From the NCBI RefSeq assembly GCF_902506605.1, contig NZ_LR733979.1, positions 2,154,008 to 2,218,007 of the forward strand: 64,000 nucleotides of DNA, read 5' to 3'. Both the position numbers and the translations under genes were made by a program. Shown here piece after piece: positions 33,000-41,330 of the stretch (the stretch's first letter is position 1; the number at the start of each line of letters is the position of its first letter). Under the pieces are notes generated by a model, which was not told the DNA's origin, did no database searches, and saw only the letters and a list, made by a program, of their open reading frames with translations. This DNA is from Sphingomonas sp. AX6. GTDB taxonomy: Bacteria; Pseudomonadota; Alphaproteobacteria; Sphingomonadales; Sphingomonadaceae.

Positions 33000-33920
33000 A
33001 TGAACGATCACACGCCCCGTAAATTCTCAGGCTCGCTGCTCGAACGAGCAGTCGATTTCTACGCTTATGCCCCGTCTCCGCCGCGTGCAGCGGCGACCGC
33101 GCCGACACCGGTCGTCGAAACGTCGGTACCGGACGTCATGCCCGTTGCCGACGCCGTGCCTGCGCGCCGCTTCGTTCCCGTCCGCCGTCGTGCGGTCGTG
33201 GACCGCGAGGCGCTAGCCGAACGCGGCATGATCCTGCCGGGTGGCGCGATCACGATCCTGGCGGAGGAATTCCGGCTGGTGAAGCGAGCGTTGCTGGGTA
33301 CCATGCGCGACATCGCCAGCGACGACGCCGACCGTGCGCGCACGATCCTGGTCGGGTCCGCGCGGCCCAATGACGGCAAGACGTTCTGCGCGATCAATCT
33401 GGCGCTGTCGCTGGCGGCCGAACGCGATCTCGAAATCCTGTTGGTCGATGCCGATTTTGCCAAGCCCGACGTGCTGGCGACGCTGGGGATCGAGGATAGC
33501 GCGGGGCTGCTCGACGCGCTGGCCGATCCGACGATCGATGTCGAAGCCTTGGTGGTCGAAACCGACGTGCCGCATCTGACCCTGCTCCCCGCGGGCGGGC
33601 GGACGATTGCCGATACCGAACTCCTGGGCAGCCAGCGTGCGCGCGATGTGATCGCGGGGCTGGTCGCGGACAACCCCAATCGCGTCGTCATTTTCGATAC
33701 GCCGCCCGCGCTCGCCGCATCGCCCGCTTCGGTGCTTGCCGGGCTGGTCGGGCAAGTGTTGATGGTGGTGCGCGCAGACAAGACGACCGAAGGCGACCTT
33801 CGCGGTGCAGTCGCGCTGCTCGACGGGTGCGAGCATCTGCAACTGATGCTCAACGCGGTTTCGCTCGACACCGGCAAGGACCGGTTCGGCAGCTATTATC
33901 AGGAAGGCATGGCGGAATGA
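33000..33920 (+). CDS. XrtA-associated tyrosine autokinase (BY-kinase)
   Basis: 306 residues, cytoplasmic. Walker A is GSARPNDGKTFCAINLALSLA, Walker A' LLVDADFAKPDV, and Walker B VVIFDTPPALA. The N-terminal 85 residues are Pro/Ala-rich and disordered. The C-terminal Tyr cluster is short (GSYYQEGMAE). It regulates polymer export through cycles of autophosphorylation with the chain-length protein. The next gene overlaps its stop. Confidence 0.9.
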   Translation: MNDHTPRKFSGSLLERAVDFYAYAPSPPRAAATAPTPVVETSVPDVMPVADAVPARRFVPVRRRAVVDREALAERGMILPGGAITILAEEFRLVKRALLGTMRDIASDDADRARTILVGSARPNDGKTFCAINLALSLAAERDLEILLVDADFAKPDVLATLGIEDSAGLLDALADPTIDVEALVVETDVPHLTLLPAGGRTIADTELLGSQRARDVIAGLVADNPNRVVIFDTPPALAASPASVLAGLVGQVLMVVRADKTTEGDLRGAVALLDGCEHLQLMLNAVSLDTGKDRFGSYYQEGMAE

Positions 33921-35515
33921 TGCGCCTATCGTTTATCGCGCTCGCTAGCGTTGCGATGGCGGCAACGCCTGCGCACGCGCAGCGGGTGCAGGTGTCGCCC
34001 TATATCGAGCTCGGCCAGGTGCTTACCGTCGATCTGAACGACGGCGACACGCTGACCTATTCGAGCGTTGCGGCGGGGGTAGATGCGAGCGTTTCGACGC
34101 GCCGCGTGACCGTCAGCGCCAGCGTCGAATATGAACGCCGCATCGCCTGGAACGACGATCTGTCGGACAGCGATGTGGTGAGCGGCATCGTGCGCGGCAC
34201 GGCGCTGGTCGCGCCCGGACTGTCGGTCGAAGGCGGGGCACTCGCCACGCGCACGCGGCAGGACATTCGTGGGGAAGCGCCTGGGTTGCTGGGCGGCAAT
34301 GCGCCGAACGTCAGCCAGCTTTACGCCGCCTATGTCGGCCCCAGCTATGCGCGCCGCTTCGGCGATCTGGACGTGAAGGCCAGCTATGGTCTGGGCTATG
34401 TGAAGGTCGAGGTGCCGGACGTGCCCGCGTTCCTGCCCGGCCAGGCGCCGCTCGATTATTACGACGACGCGACCTCGCATCTGGCGACTGCCAGTGTGGG
34501 GACGCGCGCCGGGACTTACGCCCCGTTCGGGATGACGCTGTCGGGTGCAATCACGCGCGAATATGCGGGGCAGCTCGACCAGCGCTACGAAGGCCAATTC
34601 CTGCGCTTCGATATCGTCCAGCCGATCAGCCGCGAACTCGCGGCGGTGGCGGGCGTGGGGTATGAGCGGATCGAGATTTCGCAACGGGACGCGTTGGTCG
34701 ATGGCGCGGGTAATATCGTGCTCGACGGCAATGGCCGTTTCGTCACCGATCCCGCCTCGCCGCGGCGGAGTGCGTTCGAAACCGACGGAATTTTCTGGGA
34801 CGCCGGGCTGTTGTGGCGGCCTTCGTCGCGCACCACGGTCGAGGCGCGGGTCGGGCGCCGGTACGATAGCTGGACCTATATCGGGTCGGCGAGCCACCAG
34901 ACCGGCCCAGGCTCCGGCGTTCAGGTCGGCGTGTACGACGCGGTGCAGACCTATGGCCGATCGCTGCTCAACGGGCTGCGCCAAGTTCCGCTCGAATTCG
35001 ACGGCGGGTCGAGCGATCCGTTCAGCGACAATTTCAATGGCTGCGTGTTTTCGAGCGGATCGACCGGGGTGGGCGGTTGCCTGAACGGTGTGCTGCAAGC
35101 CGCGACCACCAGCAGCTTCCGCGCACGCGGCGTCGATGCGGTCTATGCGATCAGCTATGGCCCGACGCGGGTGGGGGTCGGCGCAGGCTATGCCAATCGC
35201 AGCTTCTACGCCCCCGACAACATCCCCGGCATCGTCGTGACCGGCCTGGATGACGAGGCATTCTATGCTCAGGCATTCGGTTCGTACCAGATCGATCGCG
35301 TGTCGGCGGTCAACGGCACGCTGTTCCTCAACCGTTATTCGACCAGCCTGCCGCTGTCGCCCGATGTGTGGAACTGGGGCGCGCAGGGAAGCTATTACCG
35401 CAGCTTCGGGCGCCTGCGCGCTCAGGCTTCGGCGGGCATTTACGGCTCTGAGGTCGAAAATATCGCCAACGACGCTTCGTTCCAGGCCTTTCTGGGCCTG
35501 GGATACCGCTTCTGA
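33917..35515 (+). CDS. XrtA/PEP-CTERM system outer membrane protein (TIGR03016-like)
   Basis: 532 residues from ATG 33917 (an ATGATG pair). Signal peptide 1-22 (AHA-Q). The remainder is a beta-rich barrel with many aromatic-alternating strands and a terminal Phe (GLGYRF). This family is found between the tyrosine kinase and the ATPase in XrtA loci, where it is a likely outer membrane export component. It is one of the largest barrels in the locus. Confidence 0.85.
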   Translation: MMRLSFIALASVAMAATPAHAQRVQVSPYIELGQVLTVDLNDGDTLTYSSVAAGVDASVSTRRVTVSASVEYERRIAWNDDLSDSDVVSGIVRGTALVAPGLSVEGGALATRTRQDIRGEAPGLLGGNAPNVSQLYAAYVGPSYARRFGDLDVKASYGLGYVKVEVPDVPAFLPGQAPLDYYDDATSHLATASVGTRAGTYAPFGMTLSGAITREYAGQLDQRYEGQFLRFDIVQPISRELAAVAGVGYERIEISQRDALVDGAGNIVLDGNGRFVTDPASPRRSAFETDGIFWDAGLLWRPSSRTTVEARVGRRYDSWTYIGSASHQTGPGSGVQVGVYDAVQTYGRSLLNGLRQVPLEFDGGSSDPFSDNFNGCVFSSGSTGVGGCLNGVLQAATTSSFRARGVDAVYAISYGPTRVGVGAGYANRSFYAPDNIPGIVVTGLDDEAFYAQAFGSYQIDRVSAVNGTLFLNRYSTSLPLSPDVWNWGAQGSYYRSFGRLRAQASAGIYGSEVENIANDASFQAFLGLGYRF

Positions 35516-35548
35516 ACCGGATCATGAGAGTCCGCGTGGAGACGATGA

Positions 35549-36601
35549 ATGTATGACAGCCATTACGGGCTGACGGGTCGCCCGTTCCAGCTAACCCCCG
35601 ACCCCGAATTCTGGTTCGAGACGGCCACGCACCGCAAGGCGATGGCCTATCTGGGCTATGGATTGAGCCAGGGCGAAGGCTTCATCGTCATCACCGGCGA
35701 ACCCGGCGCGGGCAAGACGACTTTGGTCGGGCATGTCATGGGCCAGATCGATGCCGAGCGGCTGCACGTCATCAAGATCGTGACCACGCAGGTTGCCGCG
35801 GACGATTTGATTCGCATGGTCGCGCAGGGGTTGGGCGTGAATGCCACCGGGCTGGCCAAGGCCGATCTGCTTGCCGCGATCGAACGCGGGCTGCACGCCA
35901 TCGCGCGGACGGGAAAGCGGACGCTGCTGATCGTGGATGAGGCACAGTCGCTGCTGGTCGGCAGCCTGGAAGAGCTGCGGATGCTGTCGAACTTCCAGCT
36001 TGGCGGGCATCCGTTGTTGCAGATTTTTCTGCTTGGACAGCCGGAGTTTCGCGTGCTGTTGCAAGGGAGTGACAAGCTGGAGCAGTTGCGCCAGCGCGTG
36101 ATCGCCATGCATCACCTCGACCCGATGGGCGTCGAGGAGGTCGAAGCGTATCTGGCGCACCGACTGAGCGTCGTCGGCTGGAACGGTCGCCCGAGTTTCG
36201 GTGCCGACGCGATTGCGGAGATGCACCGCTGGTCGGACGGTATCCCGCGCAAACTGAACCAGATCGCCAATCGCGTCATGCTGTTCGGTGCGATTGAAGG
36301 CGTCGAGGAATTTACCGGCGAGGATGTCGCCCAGGTCGTCTCCGACATCGACGGCGACATGCACAGCGCCGAGCGTGACGGGACCATGCCGAGTTGGGTC
36401 GATGACAGCGCGCCGGTTGCGGCTGCAGAACCCGCGCAGATCGAACCGACACTCGATCACGCCGCCTTTGCCGCGCAGCTTGCGGGAATCGAGGCGCGGC
36501 TGACCGAACAGGACCGCGCGCTGCGCCGCGTGCTGACCCTGCTAGTCGATTGGGTGGAAAACGACCAGCGTCGCCACGATTACCAATCCGACGCAGCCTG
36601 A
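35549..36601 (+). CDS. XrtA-associated AAA ATPase (ExeA-like)
   Basis: 350 residues. N-terminal MYDSHYGLTGRPFQLTPDPEFWFETATH is the standard start of this family, then Walker A TGEPGAGKTTLVGHV, Walker B TLLIVDEAQSLL, and sensor GQPEFRVLL. The C-terminus forms a coil (EARLTEQDRALRRVL). Related to ExeA/GspA general secretion ATPases; in XrtA loci it may energise envelope assembly. Confidence 0.9.
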   Translation: MYDSHYGLTGRPFQLTPDPEFWFETATHRKAMAYLGYGLSQGEGFIVITGEPGAGKTTLVGHVMGQIDAERLHVIKIVTTQVAADDLIRMVAQGLGVNATGLAKADLLAAIERGLHAIARTGKRTLLIVDEAQSLLVGSLEELRMLSNFQLGGHPLLQIFLLGQPEFRVLLQGSDKLEQLRQRVIAMHHLDPMGVEEVEAYLAHRLSVVGWNGRPSFGADAIAEMHRWSDGIPRKLNQIANRVMLFGAIEGVEEFTGEDVAQVVSDIDGDMHSAERDGTMPSWVDDSAPVAAAEPAQIEPTLDHAAFAAQLAGIEARLTEQDRALRRVLTLLVDWVENDQRRHDYQSDAA

Positions 36602-36623
36602 CGCGGCGGGCAGGGGGCACGCC

Positions 36624-37514
36624 ATGTTTCATTCGCGCATCGCGCCGCAAGGCGAAGCCTCTACGGAAGCCCCGATTCTCAACGCCATGTCGGTCGATAT
36701 CGAGGACTGGTTTCAGGTTGGTGCGTTCGAGAATACCATCCGCCGCGCCGACTGGGACGGTCTGGAACACCGGGTCGAGGCCAATACCGACGCGGTCATC
36801 GCGCTGTTCGATGCGTGCGGGGTGCAGGCGACGTTTTTCACGCTTGGCTGGGTCGGCGAACGATACCCCAAGCTGATGCAGCGTATTACCGATGCCGGGC
36901 ACGAACTGGCGAGCCACGGCTACGACCATCGACGCGTCTTCACCATGACGCCGGACGAATTTCGCGCCGACACCGCCCGGACGCGGGCGATCCTGGAGGA
37001 TGCGGGCGGGCAGCCGGTGACGGGATACCGCGCGCCGAGCTTTTCGATCGACCAGCGCACGCCCTGGGCACACGAGATATTGGCGGAGCAGGGCTATGCC
37101 TATTCCTCCAGCGTCGCGCCGCTGGTCCACGACCACTATGGCTGGCCGGATAGTTCGCGCTTTGCATGGCGTCCGGTGGCGGGCGCGGGGATGATCGAAT
37201 TGCCGGTGACGGTAGCGGAGATCGGGCGCAAGCGCGTGGCGACCGGCGGTGGCTTCTTCCGTCTGCTGCCCGGTGCGCTGACGAGCTATGCGGTGCGGCA
37301 AGTGAACGACGCGACGCACCCGGCGGTGTTCTATTTCCATCCCTGGGAAATCGACCCCGGCCAGCCGCGAGTCGCGAATGCCCCGGTGAAGTCCAAACTT
37401 CGGCATTACACCCGGCTGGAAGCGATGGCGGGGAAGTTGCGTACGTTGATGGGCAAGCATGCTTGGGGCCGCACCGACCGGGTTGCAGCGCAAGCGTCGC
37501 TCCGGTTGCCATGA
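36624..37514 (+). CDS. XrtA system polysaccharide deacetylase
   Basis: 296 residues. NodB-type deacetylase with MSVDIEDWFQVGAF, ATFFTLGWVGERYP, the metal-binding ELASHGYDHRRV (His pair) and GYRAPSFSI. A C-terminal extension (about 210-290) with FYFHPWEIDPGQPR matches the DUF3473 tail typical of exosortase loci. It should remove acetyl groups from sugar residues of the polymer. The stop overlaps the FemAB gene start. Confidence 0.9.
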   Translation: MFHSRIAPQGEASTEAPILNAMSVDIEDWFQVGAFENTIRRADWDGLEHRVEANTDAVIALFDACGVQATFFTLGWVGERYPKLMQRITDAGHELASHGYDHRRVFTMTPDEFRADTARTRAILEDAGGQPVTGYRAPSFSIDQRTPWAHEILAEQGYAYSSSVAPLVHDHYGWPDSSRFAWRPVAGAGMIELPVTVAEIGRKRVATGGGFFRLLPGALTSYAVRQVNDATHPAVFYFHPWEIDPGQPRVANAPVKSKLRHYTRLEAMAGKLRTLMGKHAWGRTDRVAAQASLRLP

Positions 37515-38587
37515 ACGCACCGCTGATGCTGTCGACCGTCACGGTTCGCGACGCCGATCTGGCCGATGCAAACGAGTTCGCGCGGATTGCGGCGTTCGTC
37601 ACGGCGCACATCGACGGCACGCCGTTCCATTTGCCCGAATGGGTCGTCGCAGTGGCGCGAGGGTGCGATCAGGTCGCGCATTATCTGATTGCCGAACGCG
37701 CCGATGGCGAGCTTGCAGGCGTGCTGCCGTTGACCGAGGTGCATTCCCCGCTGTTCGGGCGCGCCTTGGTGTCGAGCGGTTTTGCGGTCGGCGGCGGGGT
37801 GCTGGCGTCCGATCCGGGTGCGGTCGCTCCGCTGGTCGATGCGGCATGGGCTTTGGCCGAGCGGCTGTCCTGCCCGACGCTGGAATTGCGGGGCGGGGCT
37901 TTGCCTCAGGGCGACGGGTGGCATCGCGACCAAACGAGCTATCTGGGCTTCGCACGCGATCTGGCAGCCGACGACGATACCGAATTGCTGGAAATCCCGC
38001 GCAAGCAACGCGCAGAAGTGCGCCGTTCGTTAGGGTTTGAACTAACCGTCGAGACTGGCAGCGGCCCGCACCAGCGCGACGATAATTATGCCGTCTATGC
38101 CGAGTCCGTGCGCAATCTGGGCACGCCAGTGTTTCCGAAACGCCTGTTCGCCGAGGTGCTGAACGCATTTGGCGACTGCGCCGATATATTGACCGTGCGC
38201 CGTGAAGGTCGCGCGATCGCCAGCGTGCTCAGCCTTTACTGGCGTGGCACGGTCTACCCCTATTGGGGTGGAGGCACCGCACAGGCACGAGCGCTGCGGG
38301 CCAATGACCGCATGTATTATGCGCTGATGTGCGACGCCCGCGGGCGCGGCTGCACACGATTCGACTTCGGGCGTTCCAAGGTCGGCACGGGGGCCGCCGC
38401 TTTCAAACGCAATTGGGGGTTCACCGGCGAACCGCTCGCCTATGCCAAGCGCGCCGCCGACGGCGAGCAACCGCGCGAGATCAATCCGTTGAGCCCGAAA
38501 TACCGGTTGAAGGTCGCAGCCTGGCAGAAACTGCCGCTGGGACTCGCCAACCGCATCGGCCCCTGGATTGCGAAGGGGCTCGGCTGA
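37511..38587 (+). CDS. FemAB-family XrtA/PEP-CTERM-associated protein
   Basis: 358 residues from the ATG at 37511. GNAT/FemAB fold with TPFHLPEWVVAVARG at the N-terminus, ELLEIPRKQRAEVRRSL and GCTRFDFGRSKVGTGAAAFKRNWGF in the second domain. FemAB proteins transfer amino acids from aminoacyl-tRNA; in XrtA loci the acceptor is unknown. Both ends overlap neighbours, so translation is coupled. Confidence 0.9.
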   Translation: MNAPLMLSTVTVRDADLADANEFARIAAFVTAHIDGTPFHLPEWVVAVARGCDQVAHYLIAERADGELAGVLPLTEVHSPLFGRALVSSGFAVGGGVLASDPGAVAPLVDAAWALAERLSCPTLELRGGALPQGDGWHRDQTSYLGFARDLAADDDTELLEIPRKQRAEVRRSLGFELTVETGSGPHQRDDNYAVYAESVRNLGTPVFPKRLFAEVLNAFGDCADILTVRREGRAIASVLSLYWRGTVYPYWGGGTAQARALRANDRMYYALMCDARGRGCTRFDFGRSKVGTGAAAFKRNWGFTGEPLAYAKRAADGEQPREINPLSPKYRLKVAAWQKLPLGLANRIGPWIAKGLG

Positions 38588-39798
38588 TGGGCGATATTCT
38601 GTTTCTCTGCCACCGCGTGCCTTATCCGCCCAATCGCGGCGACAAAATCCGCGCATTCAACATCCTGAAATATCTGTCGAAAAAGCGCCGCGTCCACCTC
38701 GTCACCTTTGCCGACGAATGCCGCGACATGGAGCATAAGGCGGCGCTCGCCCGCTACACCGCCAGCCAGTCGATCGTCTGGCGCGGCAAGAGCGACGAGG
38801 CTGCGGCGCTGGAGGCGCTCGTGCGCCGCAAGCCGGTGTCACTGACCGCATTCGAGAATCGCGCGCTGCAATCGGCGGTCGATCGTTTGTTCGAGCATTC
38901 CGATATCGACACGATCTACTGTTTCTCCGGTCAGATGGCGCAATATGTGCCGTTCAAGCCGCGTGCCCGCTTCATCATGGATTTCTGCGACGTCGATTCG
39001 GCCAAGTTTGCCGATTACGCCAAGGCGGAGGCGCTACCCAAAAAGCTGATGATGAAGCGTGAGGCGCGGCTGCTGGGGGCGTACGAACGCGGAATCGCCA
39101 GCCGCGCGCGCGCCAGCCTGTTCGTCAGCGAGGCGGAGGCCGAACTGTTCCGGCGTCGGAGCGGCGCGGAGCGGGTGATGGCGGTCGAAAACGGCATCGA
39201 CACCGGCCATTTCGATCCACGCGCCGCGTTTCGCCCCGTCGATGAGGCGGGGCCGCTGATCGTCTTCACCGGCCAGATGGATTACCCGCCCAATGTGGAG
39301 GCGGTGCGCTGGTTCGCGAACGACATCCTGCCCCGCATCCGCGCGCAGCATAAGAAGGCGCGCTTCGCGATCGTCGGGCGCAACCCGACCGAGACGGTCA
39401 AGGCGCTGGCGTCGGACAGCGTGATCGTCACCGGCGAGGTCGAGGATGTCCGCGACTGGCTGGCGACGGCAAGCGTCGCGGTCGCGCCATTGAAACTGGC
39501 GCGCGGCATCCAGAACAAGGTGCTGGAGGCGATGGCGATGGGATTGCCCGTCGTCGCGACGCCGTCGGCAGCGGAAGGGATCGACCATGACGGTACGATC
39601 CTGGTCGGCGGCGACGCAGGCGACTTTGCCGAACAGGTCGCTGGGCTGCTGTCGGACCGCAAGGGCTCGCGGGCACGGGGCAAGGCCGCGCGGGAGCGCG
39701 TGATTGCCCGCTATGGCTGGGATGCCCGGCTGGCGGCGCTCGACGATCTGGTGGGGCAGGGGCGACCACAGGCAGCGAAGCTGCGCGACGCCGCGTGA
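38587..39798 (+). CDS. XrtA system glycosyltransferase (TIGR03087 type, GT4 fold)
   Basis: 403 residues. It begins ILFLCHRVPYPPNRGDKIRAFN, the family hallmark. The GT-B C-terminal domain has FTGQMDYPPNVEAVRWFA and the sugar-nucleotide-binding KLARGIQNKVLEAMAMGLPVVATPSAAEGI. It adds a sugar during repeat-unit assembly at the inner membrane. It is encoded immediately before the exosortase gene. Confidence 0.9.
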   Translation: MGDILFLCHRVPYPPNRGDKIRAFNILKYLSKKRRVHLVTFADECRDMEHKAALARYTASQSIVWRGKSDEAAALEALVRRKPVSLTAFENRALQSAVDRLFEHSDIDTIYCFSGQMAQYVPFKPRARFIMDFCDVDSAKFADYAKAEALPKKLMMKREARLLGAYERGIASRARASLFVSEAEAELFRRRSGAERVMAVENGIDTGHFDPRAAFRPVDEAGPLIVFTGQMDYPPNVEAVRWFANDILPRIRAQHKKARFAIVGRNPTETVKALASDSVIVTGEVEDVRDWLATASVAVAPLKLARGIQNKVLEAMAMGLPVVATPSAAEGIDHDGTILVGGDAGDFAEQVAGLLSDRKGSRARGKAARERVIARYGWDARLAALDDLVGQGRPQAAKLRDAA

Positions 39799-41330
39799 CG
39801 ACCACGACGATTCTCAATGTTCCGGACATGCCGGACGCGCACGCGCTGCGCTGGCGGCGACACCTGATCCTGCTGGCGGGAAGCTGGGCGGCGTTGCTCG
39901 CGATCTTTCACCGGGACGTTGCCGATCTGGCGGGGATTTACTGGAACAGCACGACGTACGGCCACTGCCTGTTCGTGCTGCCGGTGGTCGGCTGGCTGGT
40001 GTGGCAGCGCAAGGACGATCTGGCGAAACTGACACCGACGGCGTGGTGGCCGGGGCTGGCGCTGGTCGCCGCGGGCGGGTTCGGTTGGCTGATCGGCGAT
40101 GCAGCGGCGGTTGGGCTGTTCCGTCACGCCGGATTGGTGTTGATGCTGCAAGGCGCGGTGGTGACGCTGCTGGGGCCGCAAGTCGCGCGGGGCATGTTGT
40201 TTCCGCTGTTCTACCTAAGCTTCCTGGTCCCGTTTGGCGACTTCCTCGAAAAGCCGCTGCAGGACCTGACCGTCGCGATGATCATGCCGCTGCTCCATGC
40301 GTTCGGCGTCCCCGCCACGGTGGACGGGGTGTTGATTCATACCCCAAGCGGCGTGTTCGAGGTGGCGGAGGCGTGTTCGGGATCGAAGTTCGTGATCGCG
40401 ATGGTCGCCTACGGTGCGCTCGTCGCCAATGTCTGTTTCGTGTCTTGGAAGCGTCGCGCGGCGTTTCTGACGATGGCGTTCGTCGTGCCGATGATCGCCA
40501 ATGGCTTGCGGGCGTGGGGCACGATCTACGCCGCGTGGTGGACATCGATCGAACGGGCCACGGGGCTCGACCATATCGTCTATGGCTGGGTTTTCTTCGC
40601 CGTCGTGATGGCGGCGGTGCTGGCGATCGGCTGGCGCTGGTTCGACCGCGATCCCGATGCCGCCTGGTTCGACGTGGCGGCGCTCGACCGGCCGGTATCG
40701 CGGCGGATCGATGCCGTGACCGCGACCGGCATCGTGCTGGGCATTCCCGTGCTGTTCGCGATCTGGGCGAGCGTGATTGCCGCGCGCGCAGATACGCTCC
40801 CGGCTCAGATCGCGCTTCCCGATGTGCCGGGGTGGCAGCGTATGCCGATGAACGCGCATGCGCCCTGGACGCCATACTATCCGAATGCAGACCATTTCCT
40901 GATCGGACGTTATGGCGACCGGCAGGGCAGGGCAGTCGACCTGGCCATCGCGGTGTATGACAGTCAGCGCGAGGGCAAGGAACTGATCGCGTTCGGCCAG
41001 GGCGCGATCCGCGAAGAGGGTGAGTGGATCCGGGTTCAGGACCTGCCGTCGATCGCGGGCGGATCGGTGGTGCGGATGACGCGACCGGGACCGGTGGAGC
41101 GCGACGCGGTGACGTGGTATCGCGTCGGCGATGTCCTATCCAGCAGTGCGAACGCCGTGAAGCTCGAAACCCTGAAGAACCGCATGCTGGGCGGCCCGCA
41201 ATCGGGCGTCGCGATCCTCGTCTCCGCCGAGCGGACCGACGGGAGCGCGCGTGACGAGATCGAGGCGTTTCTGGACGCGCTTGGTCCGTTGGACACACTA
41301 GCGGATACCGCGAGCGGGCGAGCGCGCTGA
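39795..41330 (+). CDS. xrtA: Exosortase A fused to an EpsI domain
   Basis: 511 residues starting with GTG 39795, overlapping the previous stop. Eight or more membrane helices occupy residues 25-330. The transpeptidase-type triad is Cys194 (AEACSGSKF), Arg239 (ANGLRAW) and His260 (GLDHIVYGW). The C-terminal 180 residues form the EpsI domain, often found fused in XrtA. The enzyme cleaves PEP-CTERM proteins at their C-terminal sorting signal in the inner membrane, coupling them to export with polysaccharide (established/inferred for the family). Confidence 0.95.
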   Translation: MTTTTILNVPDMPDAHALRWRRHLILLAGSWAALLAIFHRDVADLAGIYWNSTTYGHCLFVLPVVGWLVWQRKDDLAKLTPTAWWPGLALVAAGGFGWLIGDAAAVGLFRHAGLVLMLQGAVVTLLGPQVARGMLFPLFYLSFLVPFGDFLEKPLQDLTVAMIMPLLHAFGVPATVDGVLIHTPSGVFEVAEACSGSKFVIAMVAYGALVANVCFVSWKRRAAFLTMAFVVPMIANGLRAWGTIYAAWWTSIERATGLDHIVYGWVFFAVVMAAVLAIGWRWFDRDPDAAWFDVAALDRPVSRRIDAVTATGIVLGIPVLFAIWASVIAARADTLPAQIALPDVPGWQRMPMNAHAPWTPYYPNADHFLIGRYGDRQGRAVDLAIAVYDSQREGKELIAFGQGAIREEGEWIRVQDLPSIAGGSVVRMTRPGPVERDAVTWYRVGDVLSSSANAVKLETLKNRMLGGPQSGVAILVSAERTDGSARDEIEAFLDALGPLDTLADTASGRAR